Shown here: in pieces, positions 36,422-48,933 of the stretch
Position numbering within the stretch: position 1 is the stretch's first letter
Layout of the letters: the number at the start of each line of letters is the position of its first letter
NCBI GenBank assembly: GCA_964247055.1
Contig: OZ176050.1
Location: 5,208,001 to 5,272,000 of the forward strand
Source: Paragordius varius
Lineage: Eukaryota; Nematomorpha
Direction of reading: 5' to 3'
DNA: 64,000 nt
Made by a program: the position numbers and the translations under genes
Notes under the pieces: generated by a model
Databases searched by the model: none
What the model saw: only the letters and a program-made list of their open reading frames with translations
What the model was told of the DNA's origin: nothing

Positions 36422-38214
36422 ATGATGAATGACCAACTGGTTTTAAACACAAACAACAATGAACAACAAGGTATACTTTTTTTATCCTAATTTAAATTTA
36501 TTTAAACGTAATACCCGCGTAAACCCTTTTAAAATCGTTTTTTAATAAAATTACATATATTTTACAGAACCATTGGATTTAAGGATCGATAGTAAGAAGA
36601 TAAAAGATGTATCCTGTTATACAACCACCTGTCAATTTGCCAATGTCATTCAAAATGCGCCTGCACCAATTTATGCACGTATTAAGAGGCGTCAATCAAT
36701 AAATCACAAAATTTTGCCTCATGAATCTTCTGGTTTATCAGATCCTCAAAATTCTGTAATGAAGAATTGGCCCGCCAATTCTATAATCAATTTCATAGAA
36801 ACTTCCTGGTCACGTCTTCCCTACCATTTAATTTCTCATAAGATAAATTTCAATACAGTTAGTAACTCGGATAAAAAAACTACCAACTACAATGAATTAT
36901 ATAATATTAATAATAGGAAAAGTATTCGCATTGCAAATACGGGCGGTGACGATTTCGATATTAGATGTAGTACAGGGTATAATTCAAATCCTTGTTCCAA
37001 AAATAAAAGTAAACCTGATCAGAAGTTCGAATCGATACACAGCCCGCTTAGTTCAACCTCCATCACATCTCAACATGAAAGGAGTAATTTTAAGGGTCAA
37101 CAAATAAATATCCCTGGTAATGAAAAATTTTTTGACTATAACAACCTCCCAAACAAAAATACATTTGAAATTAATTATAATCAAACGACAAATAATAATA
37201 TTTTTCTTCCCAATCAAAATGATGTACCAGTCTTGAATAATAATGATACACAACACCCACAGAAAAAATTGAAAGGAAAATCTTGTAAATATTGTGGAAA
37301 ATTTTATGAATCTACATCGGCACATAGTATGCATGTTCGAACGCATGAGATGCGATGTGTATGCACGGTTTGTGGAAAACGTTTTTCTCGAACGTGGCTA
37401 CTACAATGTCATATGAGAACCCACACAGGTAATTATATATTTGTAAACTCAATTGTAAATAACCAATTTCACCAAAATTCTGAAAGTAATATTTATATGA
37501 TTATTTTGGTGTTTGAATTAAAAAGTCATAAATAAAATATACCTATAGCGACCTGTTAATTTGCGCATTTTTATTGTAAAATTATAACGTCCAACTTTAA
37601 AGAATGTGCTCGTTCGCGTCCCTTATATTAATTCTATTATGTGGACGCTAAATTGTTTTTGTCATCAGCTAAACTAATTTTACAGTAAAATTTGAAATTA
37701 TACGGACAAAACGTGAAAATATAAAGACAAATATTTTTTTCTTAAAAACCATACTTTTTTAATTTTGTTTTTTTTTAAAATATATCTCATTGTTTTAAAC
37801 TACAAAGTATAATATAAAAATGTAAATTGGTAGCACATTCAATGTATTTTACGATTGTAATTAAATGTTTTTTGTAGGATAAATTAAGAATTTAAAAAAG
37901 TTTGGTTGTCTTAAAAAAGAATTTGTCTTTTTATTTTTACATTTTGTCCGAATAATTTTAATTTTTACTGTATATCTGATTATTATTCATAAAAATTTTG
38001 ATTTCTATTGCTATTAGGCGAAAAACCTTTTACTTGTGAAGTATGCAACAAAGCATTTACCGACAAAAGCAATTTCCGAGCTCATTCGCAAACGCACTCT
38101 GGTAGCAAACCCTTCGCCTGTTACAATTGCAATAAATCCTTTGCACTACGTTCTTACCTATATAAACATGAAAGATCATGCGTTCAAAATGAAAATATTG
38201 TTTTAAAAACTTAA
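36422..38214 (+). CDS. Snail-family C2H2 zinc-finger repressor
   Basis: Three exons (36422-36470, 36568-37428, 38018-38214) join in phase to give 368 residues. The C-terminus has four fingers: CKYC...[34 protein letters not shown]...HSQTH and a final CCHC finger CYNCNKSF...HERSC. The linker HTGEKPF is rebuilt across the last intron. Finger spacing, the SRTWLLQ.H helix (SRPWLLQGH in Snail) and the CCHC last finger are family hallmarks. The N-terminus starts [10 protein letters not shown], so the usual SNAG repressor peptide (MPRSFLV type) is absent. EPLDLRI at about residue 17 resembles a CtBP-binding PxDLS motif, as in insect Snail. The middle is Asn/Ser-rich. Family role: nuclear DNA-binding repressor at E-box sites in mesoderm, neural or cell-motility programmes. 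Snail versus Scratch is not decided. Confidence 0.85.
37683..37970. mobile_element. TA-flanked MITE in the last Snail-like intron
   Basis: Imperfect terminal inverted repeats of about 60 bp: CAGTAAAATTTGAAATTATA at the left and the inverse ending AATTTTTACTG at the right, each with a CGGACAAAA/TTTTGTCCG core. It is flanked by TA on both sides (37681-37682, 37971-37972). 288 bp, noncoding, Tc1/mariner-like. Confidence 0.65.
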
Positions 38215-38392
38215 TATTATTAAATTAAAGACATTAAAAGCAATTTAATTGATACTGTGATCTACGCATATAAAGATGGCATTTGTTGCAATATTTTGTC
38301 AGTTATATTGCAAAAATATTTTTTAATATCGATTTTTACAGCTTACGTGCAATAAATTTATTTATCCGCATATATAAATATACTAGCGTATA

Positions 38393-38640
38393 TCTCGTAC
38401 TGCTACGCAGCCCAAGGAAGTCCTTCGGACTTCTGGTGCAAGGGGGGGGGCTATTTGAAAAAAGGGACAATACAATGATTTACATTTTCGAAACATTATT
38501 TAATAGCTATGATCTCGTAAGAATTTCAAAACGGTGAATCCATACCAATATATTGTTTATTTGGGCGAAAAATAGATTCAAAAAATTATTTTGGTGGACT
38601 TTGTTTTTATGAAAAAAATGGCATTTTACGGGGGGGAGTT
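38393..38640 (-). mobile_element. Helitron 3'-end fragment
   Basis: On the minus strand it ends CTAG (38396-38393) before a T, preceded by a degenerate hairpin GGGCTGCGTAGCAGTACGAG. The homology runs back through AAGTCCGAAGGACTTC and stops near 38640, where the sequence switches to plus orientation. Confidence 0.6.
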
Positions 38641-39760
38641 TTCATAAAAAACAAATATTTTTTGCCAGGGTAGAGACCGTTAAAATTCAATGAGGATTCT
38701 AGGTATTTCCTGTTAAAAGGCAACAATTTTAGTCTTGTGTTTTTTTAATATTGTCTGCTGGGTAAACGATAGCCGCTAAAACTGCGCCACTATAAAGAAA
38801 TTGCGTTTTTTTTGGAACTAACTTACAGAAAATTTATGAAGCCATATTAGCACATTAAAAGGTTTAAATATTACCCTTAACTAGGTAAAAATTAAGGTCG
38901 GGTTTTTTAATAGCCGTTAATTTGGGGCCTCTATGCCCTAAAAATACGCCATCATATAAGGATTATTTAGTGTTGAGGTATTTTTTCGAATAACCCATGA
39001 GACGATGGTATCAAAGATCATTCCAAATATTTGCCCTATAAAGGGAAAAATTTAACTCAGCGCTTTTCCCATATAGGTCTATGGGTAGGGGTCTACCGGT
39101 TTAAAACCGACACGCCATACAAAATGGCGTGGTTTTGGGCTAATTTTCAAAAAACTTAAGAAACCATACGAGTTCACTCACACATTTCTGGGGAATTTGT
39201 ATAAATATCATTCTTTGTAAAAGGGACCACAAATGATTTACTTTTTATATCCCTTGATCCCAGCTGTGTGAACACAATTTCAAAATAGAACTTTTAAACA
39301 TGATTTTGTAAAACAAAAATCTTAAAATAAAGCCAATGATAGTTAAATATTAACTTAATAAGGGACAGTTTAAATATGGTCCATTTCGAGTAAACAATAT
39401 TAGAGCCTGTGCAAAACCCGTAAACTATTAATTAAAGACATTCTTTTTATTAATTATTTTTTTAATCTCCATTAACTCTATATTTTGCAAATTATTAAGA
39501 ATAATTATCGATAAGACTACGTCATAGCAAAGCATGACAGGGCCAGCTAGTATCTTGTACAAATTTACTATGAATCAGAAAATTATAGAAACTATAAAAA
39601 ATGTAGATTTATTTTTGTCAATCTCATAAAACCGAAATAATACTGATAAATATTATCAACAAAATTAAGTGTTATTAAGAAGAAATTACTATTTTTCTTA
39701 TATATTGTTAAGAAACTCGCAATCATAAATGGGGTCGGGAACTACAAAAGTTAAGAAGCC
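38641..39760 (+). mobile_element. Truncated copy of the hAT::Helitron composite
   Basis: It matches about 1940-3050: internal Helitron blocks, a Helitron 3' end CCAGCTAGT at about 39550, then the hAT right half ending AAGAAGCCCTG at 39760. The Helitron/hAT junction is the same as in the other two copies. The left half is missing, replaced by an oppositely oriented Helitron fragment. Confidence 0.65.
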
Positions 39761-40352
39761 CTGATATAGATTATACTCATTTAGCATTAAAACTTTTTTA
39801 AAATTGATGTTTTTAACGAAATAAACAGGTAGTTGTTGTAAAATATCATAATGTGTCATTTGTGTTTTGCCTTTAACTTTTTGGCAAATTAAATATGTAA
39901 TATACTTATGGCATTCAGAAGAAAAACATTTAACGTCCGTCATGTAAGAAATATAATGCAGAAAACCAAAATGTTTCGAGAAAAAAAGAGTGTATATAAA
40001 TTTAACATCTTAACTTCAATAAGTTAAAAAAATAAAGGCCTTTTTGAAGTTTCGCTTAATCATTGAATTAAATTGAATGTATATTTAAATTTTCTTAAAC
40101 GTAAATGATATTTTTAAATGTTTAAATGTGACACCGCCCTTGTGGTTTAAAAAAGCATGGCGTATTTTATGAATAATAATCATAACATTTAAAAGAGTTA
40201 TTTTAAATTTTGTATCTAGACTTTTTTTGAATATTACATTTAAATATAATATGTTATTTCCTTAGGTGTCTCTAAACGGCTATGACGATTATTTTCAAAA
40301 TATCTTTTATCACAATATTGTATGCTAAAATGCCTAAATTTTTATACATAAA
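39761..40352. other. Noncoding flank between two transposons
   Basis: A minus-strand frame (39943-39698, starting MTDVKCFSSECHKYITYL) runs across the hAT end and looks partly coding-like, but no family is recognised. It may be an exon fragment interrupted by the insertion. Otherwise AT-rich. Confidence 0.25.
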
Positions 40353-42235
40353 CTAGCGTAAATCTCCGGCTGCTATGGACTTTTTGTGGGAGGAGCAAAT
40401 TATTTTGCCTTTATACGCGATCTACACTGCTACTCAATTTATTATGATCTCATAATTTTGGCAAAAAATAGCCTTAAAAACATATTATAGAGCGAGTTTA
40501 ATAATATAAAGGCCCCAAGCACACCAAATTTTAACAATGTTTGATCTTAGTATAAAAAAACATAAGCAATTATTGGTAAAACGTACAAAAAAACTTTATT
40601 TTTGACATTGGGTATGGCTTCTTAAGTTTTTTGAAAATTAGGTTTAAAACCACGCCATTTTTGTATGGCGTCTCAGTTTTAAACCGGTAGACCCCTACCC
40701 ATGGACCTATATGGAAAAAGCGCTGTTAAATTCTTTGCCTTTATAGGAAATATTTAGATTGGTACCATCGTCTCATGGGTTATTCGAAAAAAAACCTCAA
40801 CACTAAATAATCGTTATTGATGGCGTATTTATAGGGCATAAGGGCCCCATTTTACTTTGCCTTGCGGTTAATATTTCAAGTTTTTAATGAGCTCATATGG
40901 CTTCATAAAATTTCAGTAAATTAGCTCCAAAACAACGCAATATATAGTGCGCAGTTTTTGGCGGGTAGTTCCTTGCCCAGGGCAGGTGTAAAAAAGGCGT
41001 TTGGTAATTTTTTTGCTATATATGGGGAATATCTGTTCATGGATTCCATATGTTCCTATTTGAATCATAGGTTTTCTGAAATTCGGATATAAAGGCATGT
41101 TCCATCGATATGGTGACGCAGTTGTTGGCGGTTAGCCCCCTACCCAGAGGCCAATATAAAAAAAACGTTCGATAAAAAATTTTGCCTTATAGGGTACATC
41201 ATTCATTCCATATGTTCTTAATAGTTTTTGGAAGATTTACTTCAAAACTAAATAATAGTTCAATGATAGCGCATTTTTTAGGGCGTAAAAGGCCTAATTA
41301 ACGGCAATTTTAAAAAACTGCTCGACTTAAATTGCCTTTTTACGGATAATATTTCAGGCCCTTATTAAACTTATATGGCCTGATAAGTTTTCTGAAAAAA
41401 AACTTCTAAACAACGCAATTTCGATATAGTGCCGCAGTTTAGGTGGGTAGCTCCATACCCAGAGGCTTATACAAAAAAAGAGCTCGATTAAAATTTTTGC
41501 ATTTTTACAGAGAATACCTGGAATCATGATTGATTCTATATGTTCGCATTAGCTTTTGAAAAAAATGCCTCTAAACTAAAAAATCATTCTATGGTGGCGC
41601 ATTTTTCAGGGTGTGAAGGGGCTAATTAACGGCTAATTTTAAAAAAACCGTACGACCTAAATTTTTGCCTTGTTACGGGTAATATTCTAAGCACCTATTG
41701 AACACATATGGCCTGATAGGTTTTCTAAAATTAAGCACCAAAGGCACGCTATTTCGATATGATGGGGTAGTATTTAGTGGGTATCTCCTTACCCGGCAGC
41801 CAATATAAAAAAACGCACGCCTAAGATTTTTGCCTTTTAACAGGGAATACCTGGAATCCTTATTGAATTTTTACGGTCTCAAAAATAGATTCAAAAAATT
41901 ATTTTTGTGGACTTATGACATTTTAAGGGGGGAGCGGGTAAAAGGAGGGCCAAAATTAAAAAAGCGAGCGCACTATGTTCGGCGCAATCGAAAATAAGTA
42001 AAAAAAATCATATTTGAAATCGAATGGTTCAACACGTTTTGCGGAAAATTGTCTCAAAGACACGATTTTTGTGGACTTGGGTGGGCCGAACTGACCTAAC
42101 TCAAAAAAGGGCGAAGCTATTGTCGGGGCATTCATTAATGATTATATTTTTTCGACATTTGGATTTGAATGGGTCCACCACTTTTCATGAAACAGAACAC
42201 AAAGCCAACATTTTCCATTTGTATAAATATATAGA
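40353..42235 (-). mobile_element. Full-length Helitron, minus strand
   Basis: The 5' end is TCTATATATTTATACAAATG (from 42235, preceded by A). The 3' CTAG is at 40356-40353 before T, with an eroded hairpin GCAGCCGGAGATTTACG. Between about 40600 and 41850 it consists of degenerate tandem blocks of about 155 bp. 1,883 bp; no Rep/helicase coding. Confidence 0.75.
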
Positions 42236-42608
42236 TTTGAACCGGACCTTGTTACAAGTATTATTCCTTTAAATGACTCTAAATCAGGGCTTCTTAAACT
42301 TTTGTAGTTCCCGACCCCATTTATGATTGCGAGTTTATTAACGACCCCAACATATATAAAAATAATAGTTTCTTCGAAATAACACTTAGAAATTTTGTTG
42401 ATAATATTTATCAGGATTATTTCGGTTTTGAGAGATTGACAAAAATAATGCATTTTTTATAAATTTCTAAAACATTTTCTGATTCATAGTAAATCTATAC
42501 AAGATACTAGCTGGCCCTGTCACGCTTCGGTGTGGCGTAGTCTCACCCATAATTATTCTTAATGATTTACAATAAATAGAGTTAATAGAGATATAAAAAT
42601 AATCAACA

Positions 42609-44081
42609 TCTATATATTTATAAAAATGGAAAATGCTGGCTTTGTGATCTGGTACCGGAAAACCGGTAGACCCATTCAAATCCAAACTTCGAAAAAATAT
42701 AATCATTAATGAATGCCCCGACAATAGCTTCGGCGTTTTTTGAAATAGGCCCCAGTTCGGACCCACCCTGTGTGAAAAACGGTTTTTTTTTTGAAAACAG
42801 AACTCTACAAAAATCGTGTCTTTGAGACAATTTTCTGGAGAACGTGTTGGATCATTCAATTTCAAATATGATTTTTGTTTACTTATTTTCGATTGCGCCG
42901 AACGTAATCGTCTCGCTTTTTTAATTTAGGCCCTCTTTTTACCCGACCCCCCCCCCCCCCCCCCCGTAAAATGCCATTTTTTTCAAAAAACAAAGTCCAC
43001 AAAAATAATTTTTTGATTGTATTTTTTTGTCCAAGGTATGAATGAGACTGTAAAAATTCAATAAGGATTATTTGTATTCCCTGTTAAAAGGCAAAAATTT
43101 TAGTCAAGCGTTTCTTTGATGATAGCTGCTGAGTATGGAGTATCTATCATATGCATAGGATGTTAAAAAATATATGTATAATAAAACATTATTTATGGTA
43201 ATCTATATATTTATAAAAATGGAAAATGCCGGCTTTGTGATCTGGTACCGGAAAACCAGTAATTCAAATCCAAACTTCGAAAAAATATAATCATTAATGA
43301 ATGCCCCGACAATAGCTTCGCCCGTTTTTAAAAATAGGCCCCCAGTTCGGGCCCACCCCGTGTGAAAAACGGTTTTTTTGAAAACAGAAGTCAAAAATAA
43401 TTTTTTAAATCTATATTTCGCCCTAGGCATGAGTCCGTAAAAATTCAATATGGATTCCGCGTATTCCCTGTTTAAAGGCAAAAATTTTAGTCAAGCGTTT
43501 CTTTGATGATAGCTGCTGGGTAAGGAGCTACCCGCTAAAAACCGATTCATCATGTAACTTTCTGATCTGTTTCCGGAAAACCGGTGGACCCAATCAAATC
43601 CAAATATCGAAAAATTATAATCATTAATAAATGTGTAGCCCCAGTTCGGGCCTACCCCGAATGAAATATGGGTTTTTTTTTGAAAACAGAAGTCCACAAA
43701 AATCGTGTCTTTGAGACAATTTTCTGGAGAAGGTGTTGGATCATTTAATTTCAAATATGATTTTTGTTTACATATTTTCGATTGCGCCGAATATAGTCGT
43801 CTCGCTTTTTTGATTTCGTCCCTCTTTTTACCCGCTCCCCCTGTAAAATGATATTTTTGAAAAAGTCCACAAAAATAATTTTTTAAATCTATTTTTCCCC
43901 CAATTAAACAATATATTAGTATGAATGCTCCGTTTAAAATTCCTATAAAATAATATCTATTAAAAAATGTTTGGAAATAATCCACATATGTGGATCATTT
44001 TATTGTCCCGTTTTTCCCATACCCCCCCCCCCCAGAAGTCTGAAGGACTTTCTTGGGCTGCGTAGACGAGATTTACGCTAG
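42609..44081 (+). mobile_element. Helitron with duplicated 5' end
   Basis: It begins TCTATATATTTATAAAAATG after A (42608) and ends CTAG (44078-44081) before T, with a degenerate hairpin GGGCTGCGTAGACGAG. A second complete 5' start lies inside at 43202, so the unit is a 5'-end dimer sharing one 3' end. It contains a pure C tract at 42947-42965. Noncoding. Confidence 0.72.
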
Positions 44082-44730
44082 TATTTAATAAAAAGAATGT
44101 CTTTAATTATTCTTTTACGGGTTTTTGCATAGGCTGAAATATTGTTTACTCGAAATCGACAACATTCTGATCATTGGATTTATTTTAAGATTTTCATTTT
44201 AAGAAAATCATGGTTAAAAGTTCTAATTTGAAATTGTGTTCACAGCTGGGATCAAGGGATCTAAAAGTAAATCATTTGTGGTCCCTTTAACAAAGAATGA
44301 TATTTATACAAATTCCCCAGAAATGTGTGAGTGAACTCGTATTATTTCTTAAGTTTTTTGAAAATTAGCCCAAAACCACGCTATTTTGTATGGCGTGTCG
44401 GTTTTAAACCGGTAGACCCCTACCCATAGACCTATATGGGAAAAGCGCTGAGTTAAATTCTTTGCCTTTATAGGGCAAATATTTGGAATCATCTTTGATA
44501 CTATCGTCTCATGGGTTATTCCAAAAAATACAACACTAAATAATCGTTATATGATGGCGTTTTGGGGTATAAGGGCCCCAAATTAACGGCTAATAAAAAA
44601 CCCGACCTTAATTTTACATAGTTACGGGTAATATTTCGAATGAGCTCATAAGGTTTCATAAACTTTTTATAAATTAGCACCAAAACAACGCAATTTCTAT
44701 ATAGTGGCGCAGTTTTAGCGGCTATCTGTT

Positions 44731-45062
44731 TGATATGATGTTATATGCAACAAAACATAACTCTATTTTATATATTACTTTGCTATTCAATGCATACTTA
44801 TAATACTTTTCTGTTATTAATATTTTACGTGACATGTTATATACTACGTGGCAAGTTTTAGACTACGTGACTGTTATATAAATGCACACTCATCATTCTC
44901 AGAAATTTGTATATGTTAATGCACGATAAAAATATATAATAAGATCCGTATACATTTCTCGGAATTATATAAAACCTATATAAACAACAACTTCTTTAAG
45001 TCCATTGCTTTACTGTGTTTTCCCATTATTGTGTTATAATAAATTATACCCAACTGATATTA
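44731..45062 (+). repeat. Left LTR of the Gypsy-type fossil
   Basis: 332 bp, begins TGATATGATG and ends AACTGATATTA. It is followed directly by TTTGGCGACGAG, the likely primer-site region. Confidence 0.9.
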
Positions 45063-45099
45063 TTTGGCGACGAGAAAAAAATTTATTCTGCCTAATGGA

Positions 45100-45960
45100 A
45101 ATTCCCGGAGATACATGATTTAGTAATGCACAAAATCCTCTAAATCGAATAATTCTTGAACCATTTGACGAATGTTACAATTTCAAAAATTATGTCAAGC
45201 ACATAGAAAGGGTACTCGCGGCCAGGGATATTCCTGTCACGGATTCCAATATAAAAAAATTATTTTTAGCTTTCGGTGGTATTAAAATTTTGAACAAAAT
45301 TGAAAATATTCTATATCCTGATACCATCGAAGATTTGGAATGGCCGAAAATCTATATAATTGTAGTTCAAATCTATGCCCCAGACAAAAGTCTATGGGTG
45401 AATAGATGTGCATTTTATCGTATTCGTCGTGATAATGAATCTATTCTTTCGTATTTAGAACGTTTGAAAATTTTGGCCGACAATTCTGGATTTGATTCGG
45501 ACATTTCTAACAAAATCAGGGATATATTTTTGATTGGATTAAATCAACCCAGATTAGAAAGAGAACTCCACATAAAATATCCGCTCGGTAAGTTAGATGA
45601 CAAACTACTGACACTACAAATGTTGGTCGATATGGCTTTAAGTTTTGAGAAAGCCGATAATCTTCCCTCGCAAATCAATAAGCTTAAAGTGGATAGATCC
45701 AGAAATGTAAAACCTCATGGAAGTTTTAACAAGGGCCATTATAACAATAATAATTATAAAAACAATAAGAATAATGATGTCCGGGATAATAATGATACTA
45801 TAAATTGCCGAAATTGTGGATCACTGCATGTGAGAAACAAGTGTCCGGCTTGGGGCAAAACGTGCTACAATTGCAACATAAATAACCACTTTAGTTCAAT
45901 GTGCAAAACAAAGTTGGTGAGAAATTTGGATCAAATTAGATCTATAAAAGCGGGCACTAC
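45100..45960 (+). mobile_element. gag-like part of the Gypsy-type fossil
   Basis: A capsid-like stretch is followed by an Asn-rich linker and two CCHC zinc knuckles (CRNCGSLHVRNKC and CYNCNINNHFSSMC), the nucleocapsid signature. A DTG protease motif follows shortly after. Fossil copy. Confidence 0.8.
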
Positions 45961-45999
45961 CGCTAAAATAAAAGTGAAGATCAACAATAATATGATAGA

Positions 46000-48910
46000 T
46001 ATGATTTTCGATACCGGCTGACTGCTGTCTCATAAGTCAACAAATATGGAAGCAGATCGGTAGCCCTAAGTTAACGTGGTCCGATCAAATAACCACGTAT
46101 GATAATAATAAGATAACAATCTTAGGGAAAACTATGGTCACTGTGACGTTGTACAATGAAAAGAAAACGTTACCATGTATCGTAACTAAAAGCAATTTTG
46201 ATCCAATTTTTGGATTACCTTGGATAAAAGCGTACAAGCTACCTTTTCCAAAAGGTGTAATCAATAATATAAATTCTAATGAGAAGATGGAGCTGACCAA
46301 AATATTTCCAAAACTATTCTCAAAGGAACTTGGTTGTCACAACGGCAATCCGATCAAAAAATTTTTGACACCGGATGCAAAACCAAAAGCTTTTCCATGC
46401 CGTAGAGTTCCTCTACCATTGCAACCATTGGTAGAAAATGAATTGAATAGATTGTTAGATTTGGGGATTATAGAACCAATAGACCCAACAACAACTGAGA
46501 TATCTTGGGCAACCCCAACGGTCAACGTGTTAAAATCCAATGGGGAGGCTCGTATCTGCGCCGATTTTCGTGTCACAATCAATCCTTATCTATCAAAAGA
46601 TTCTCATATCATTCCGACATTTAATCATTTATTGGGTAAAATCGGAAATGGACATTCATTTTCAGTTTTGGATCTCAAGGATGCCTACTTACAACTACCG
46701 GTTGATAAAGAATGCTCTAATATTCTGACAATTACAACACACAGAGGTTACTTTACGTATAAACGATTACCTTTCGGGCTCACAAATGCTCCAATGATAT
46801 TTCAACGAGTTATGGATCAAATTCTGGATGATTGCACAGGCGTTGGTGCTTATCTGGTTGATGTTCTGGTAACCGGCAATACAGACACTCAACACAAAGC
46901 AAATCTTGAGCATGTGTTGGAGAAACTTGACAGGCCGGATTCCGTTTGCAACCGGATAAAATGAAATTCTTCCAGGAAAAAGTATCCTACATGGGATACG
47001 AAATATCTAAAAGAGGTATTAAGCCAACGGATGAAAAAATCAAGGCTATTTTGAAATGTCCTGTTCCAAAGGACAAAACAACATTACGGTCCTTTTTAGG
47101 ACTATTAAACTTTCATGAAAAATTTATTCCAAGATTACATTCAGTCATAAGTGATCTGCACACTTTAACTGGAAACAAAATGCCATGGAAATGGGAGAAT
47201 ATTCATGATAAACAATTTGCACTGTCAAAACAACTAATAGCAAATTTTGTGGAACTGATTCCGTACAATCCGCAATTGCCATTATTGATTGAGACCGATG
47301 CTTCAAACGAAGGTTTGGGTGCAATCCTTTTCCATGTAACCGAAGATGGCAAGCGGCCAATCTCTTTCGCATTCAGGAAATGTTTAAATTCTGAAAAACA
47401 TTATTCGACGATCGAAAGAGAGGCCAAGGCGATTTTGTTCGCGGTAAACAAATTTCACCCTTTCATATATGGGAGATCTTTTAAAATATTGACTGATCAT
47501 AAACCACTGATTAAATTATTTGGGGAAGACCGGAACTTAACCGGAGTCACTAATATAAAATTATTACGTTGGATTTATAAAATATCGGGGTATGATTATC
47601 CCATTCATTTCAATAAAGAAGTTCAAAATTTAGCTGATCCCCTATCAAGATTAGCAATTGACGATCCTGAAATGGATGATGATCATGCTGTAGCTGAAAA
47701 AATTCGGTTCTTATCTATGAACGATTTGAACATTAATAAAAAAAATGTATTAGTTCAGTCCAATAAGGACCCGGTGATAAAAAAATTAAAAATTGCATTA
47801 AATTCCAACAATTGGGATGATCCAGATCTAAAAAATTATCAATCACATCGCAACGCTATCCAAGCATCGTATGGTTAAGTTTATTTGGAGGATAGACTCA
47901 TTGTTCCTAGATCCATGCAAAATGAAGTCCTAAAATACTTGCACACTGGACACCCAGGGATAAGTACCATGAAGTCCCTTGCGCGCCACAGTGTATATTG
48001 GCCAGACTTGGACCAAAGTATTGAATTGCTTGCGAAGACATGTGACTCATGTCAAAGATACAAGCCCAATGTCCAGGAAAATCCAACATACAAATGGAAT
48101 TTCAACACCGCCGTCTGGGAAAGAATACACATAGATATTGCTGGTCCCATTGATAATTTCTACTGGCTGGTAACAATTGACAGCTCATCCAGATGGCTGG
48201 AAGTTAATTTATTGAAACAAGTTACGAGCAGGTCTGTTTTAAATTACTTAGAACAATTGTTTGCGAGATATGGTTTTCCTAAAATAATAGTAAGTGATAA
48301 TGCATCGTATTTTGTATCGCACGATTTTGATGAAAGGCTTAAACACTTAAACATCAAACATGTTACGTCGAGGCCGTATCACCCACGAACGAATGGGTTG
48401 GTAGAAAGATCTATTTACACATTGAAAACTAAATATAAAGCTACGAAGAGGGCTGACATCTCTCCGCAAGAAGCAATGAATACATTTTGTGGAGCTATCG
48501 GCAAGCAATTCATAGTGCAACGAGAGCAACACCGTGCTCATTATTCTTAAAAAGAGAATTGTTAGGTCCCTTGTCATGGTTAAAGACAATACCATCAGAT
48601 TTTATGGATAATACTAGAGCCCCCTTACGAGAATTTGACGTTGATGATGCTATTCTGATTAAAAATGAAACAGCAGAGGGGTGGCGGAAAGGAAAAGTAA
48701 TTGAAAGATCAGGATTATTATCTTACAAGACTGATGACGGTAGCAAAATTCAGCGAAAACACGCCGATCAGCTACAGAAGTCTGTTATGTCACAACCCGC
48801 CCTTGACATTGTACCAGAGATCCCAGTTACGGAAGCTGTGGAGTCGGAGTGTAACTTGACAGAAGTACAAAGCCGTTATCCTCGCCGGGAACGAAAAGCT
48901 CCGGATCGTC
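46000..48910 (+). mobile_element. pol-like part of the Gypsy-type fossil
   Basis: Reverse transcriptase near 46.4-46.9 kb with LPFGLTNAP; RNase H near 47.2-47.55 kb with ETDASNEGLGA; integrase near 47.9-48.6 kb with a zinc-binding HTGHPG...CDSCQ head and a DNASYF core; an Arg-rich tail. It resembles the animal Gypsy lineage often annotated as K02A2.6-like. Broken. Confidence 0.85.
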
Positions 48911-48933
48911 TTTCTTATTAAAGGTGGGAGATA

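Noticed and set aside
42467-43985. Recurrent frames containing GEAIVGAFINDYIF and FGFEWVYRFSGNRS in nearly every Helitron copy
   Set aside because: The similarity is DNA-level homology of the Helitron module. The frames differ in length and phase, occur on more than one frame of the same DNA, and show no protein motif.
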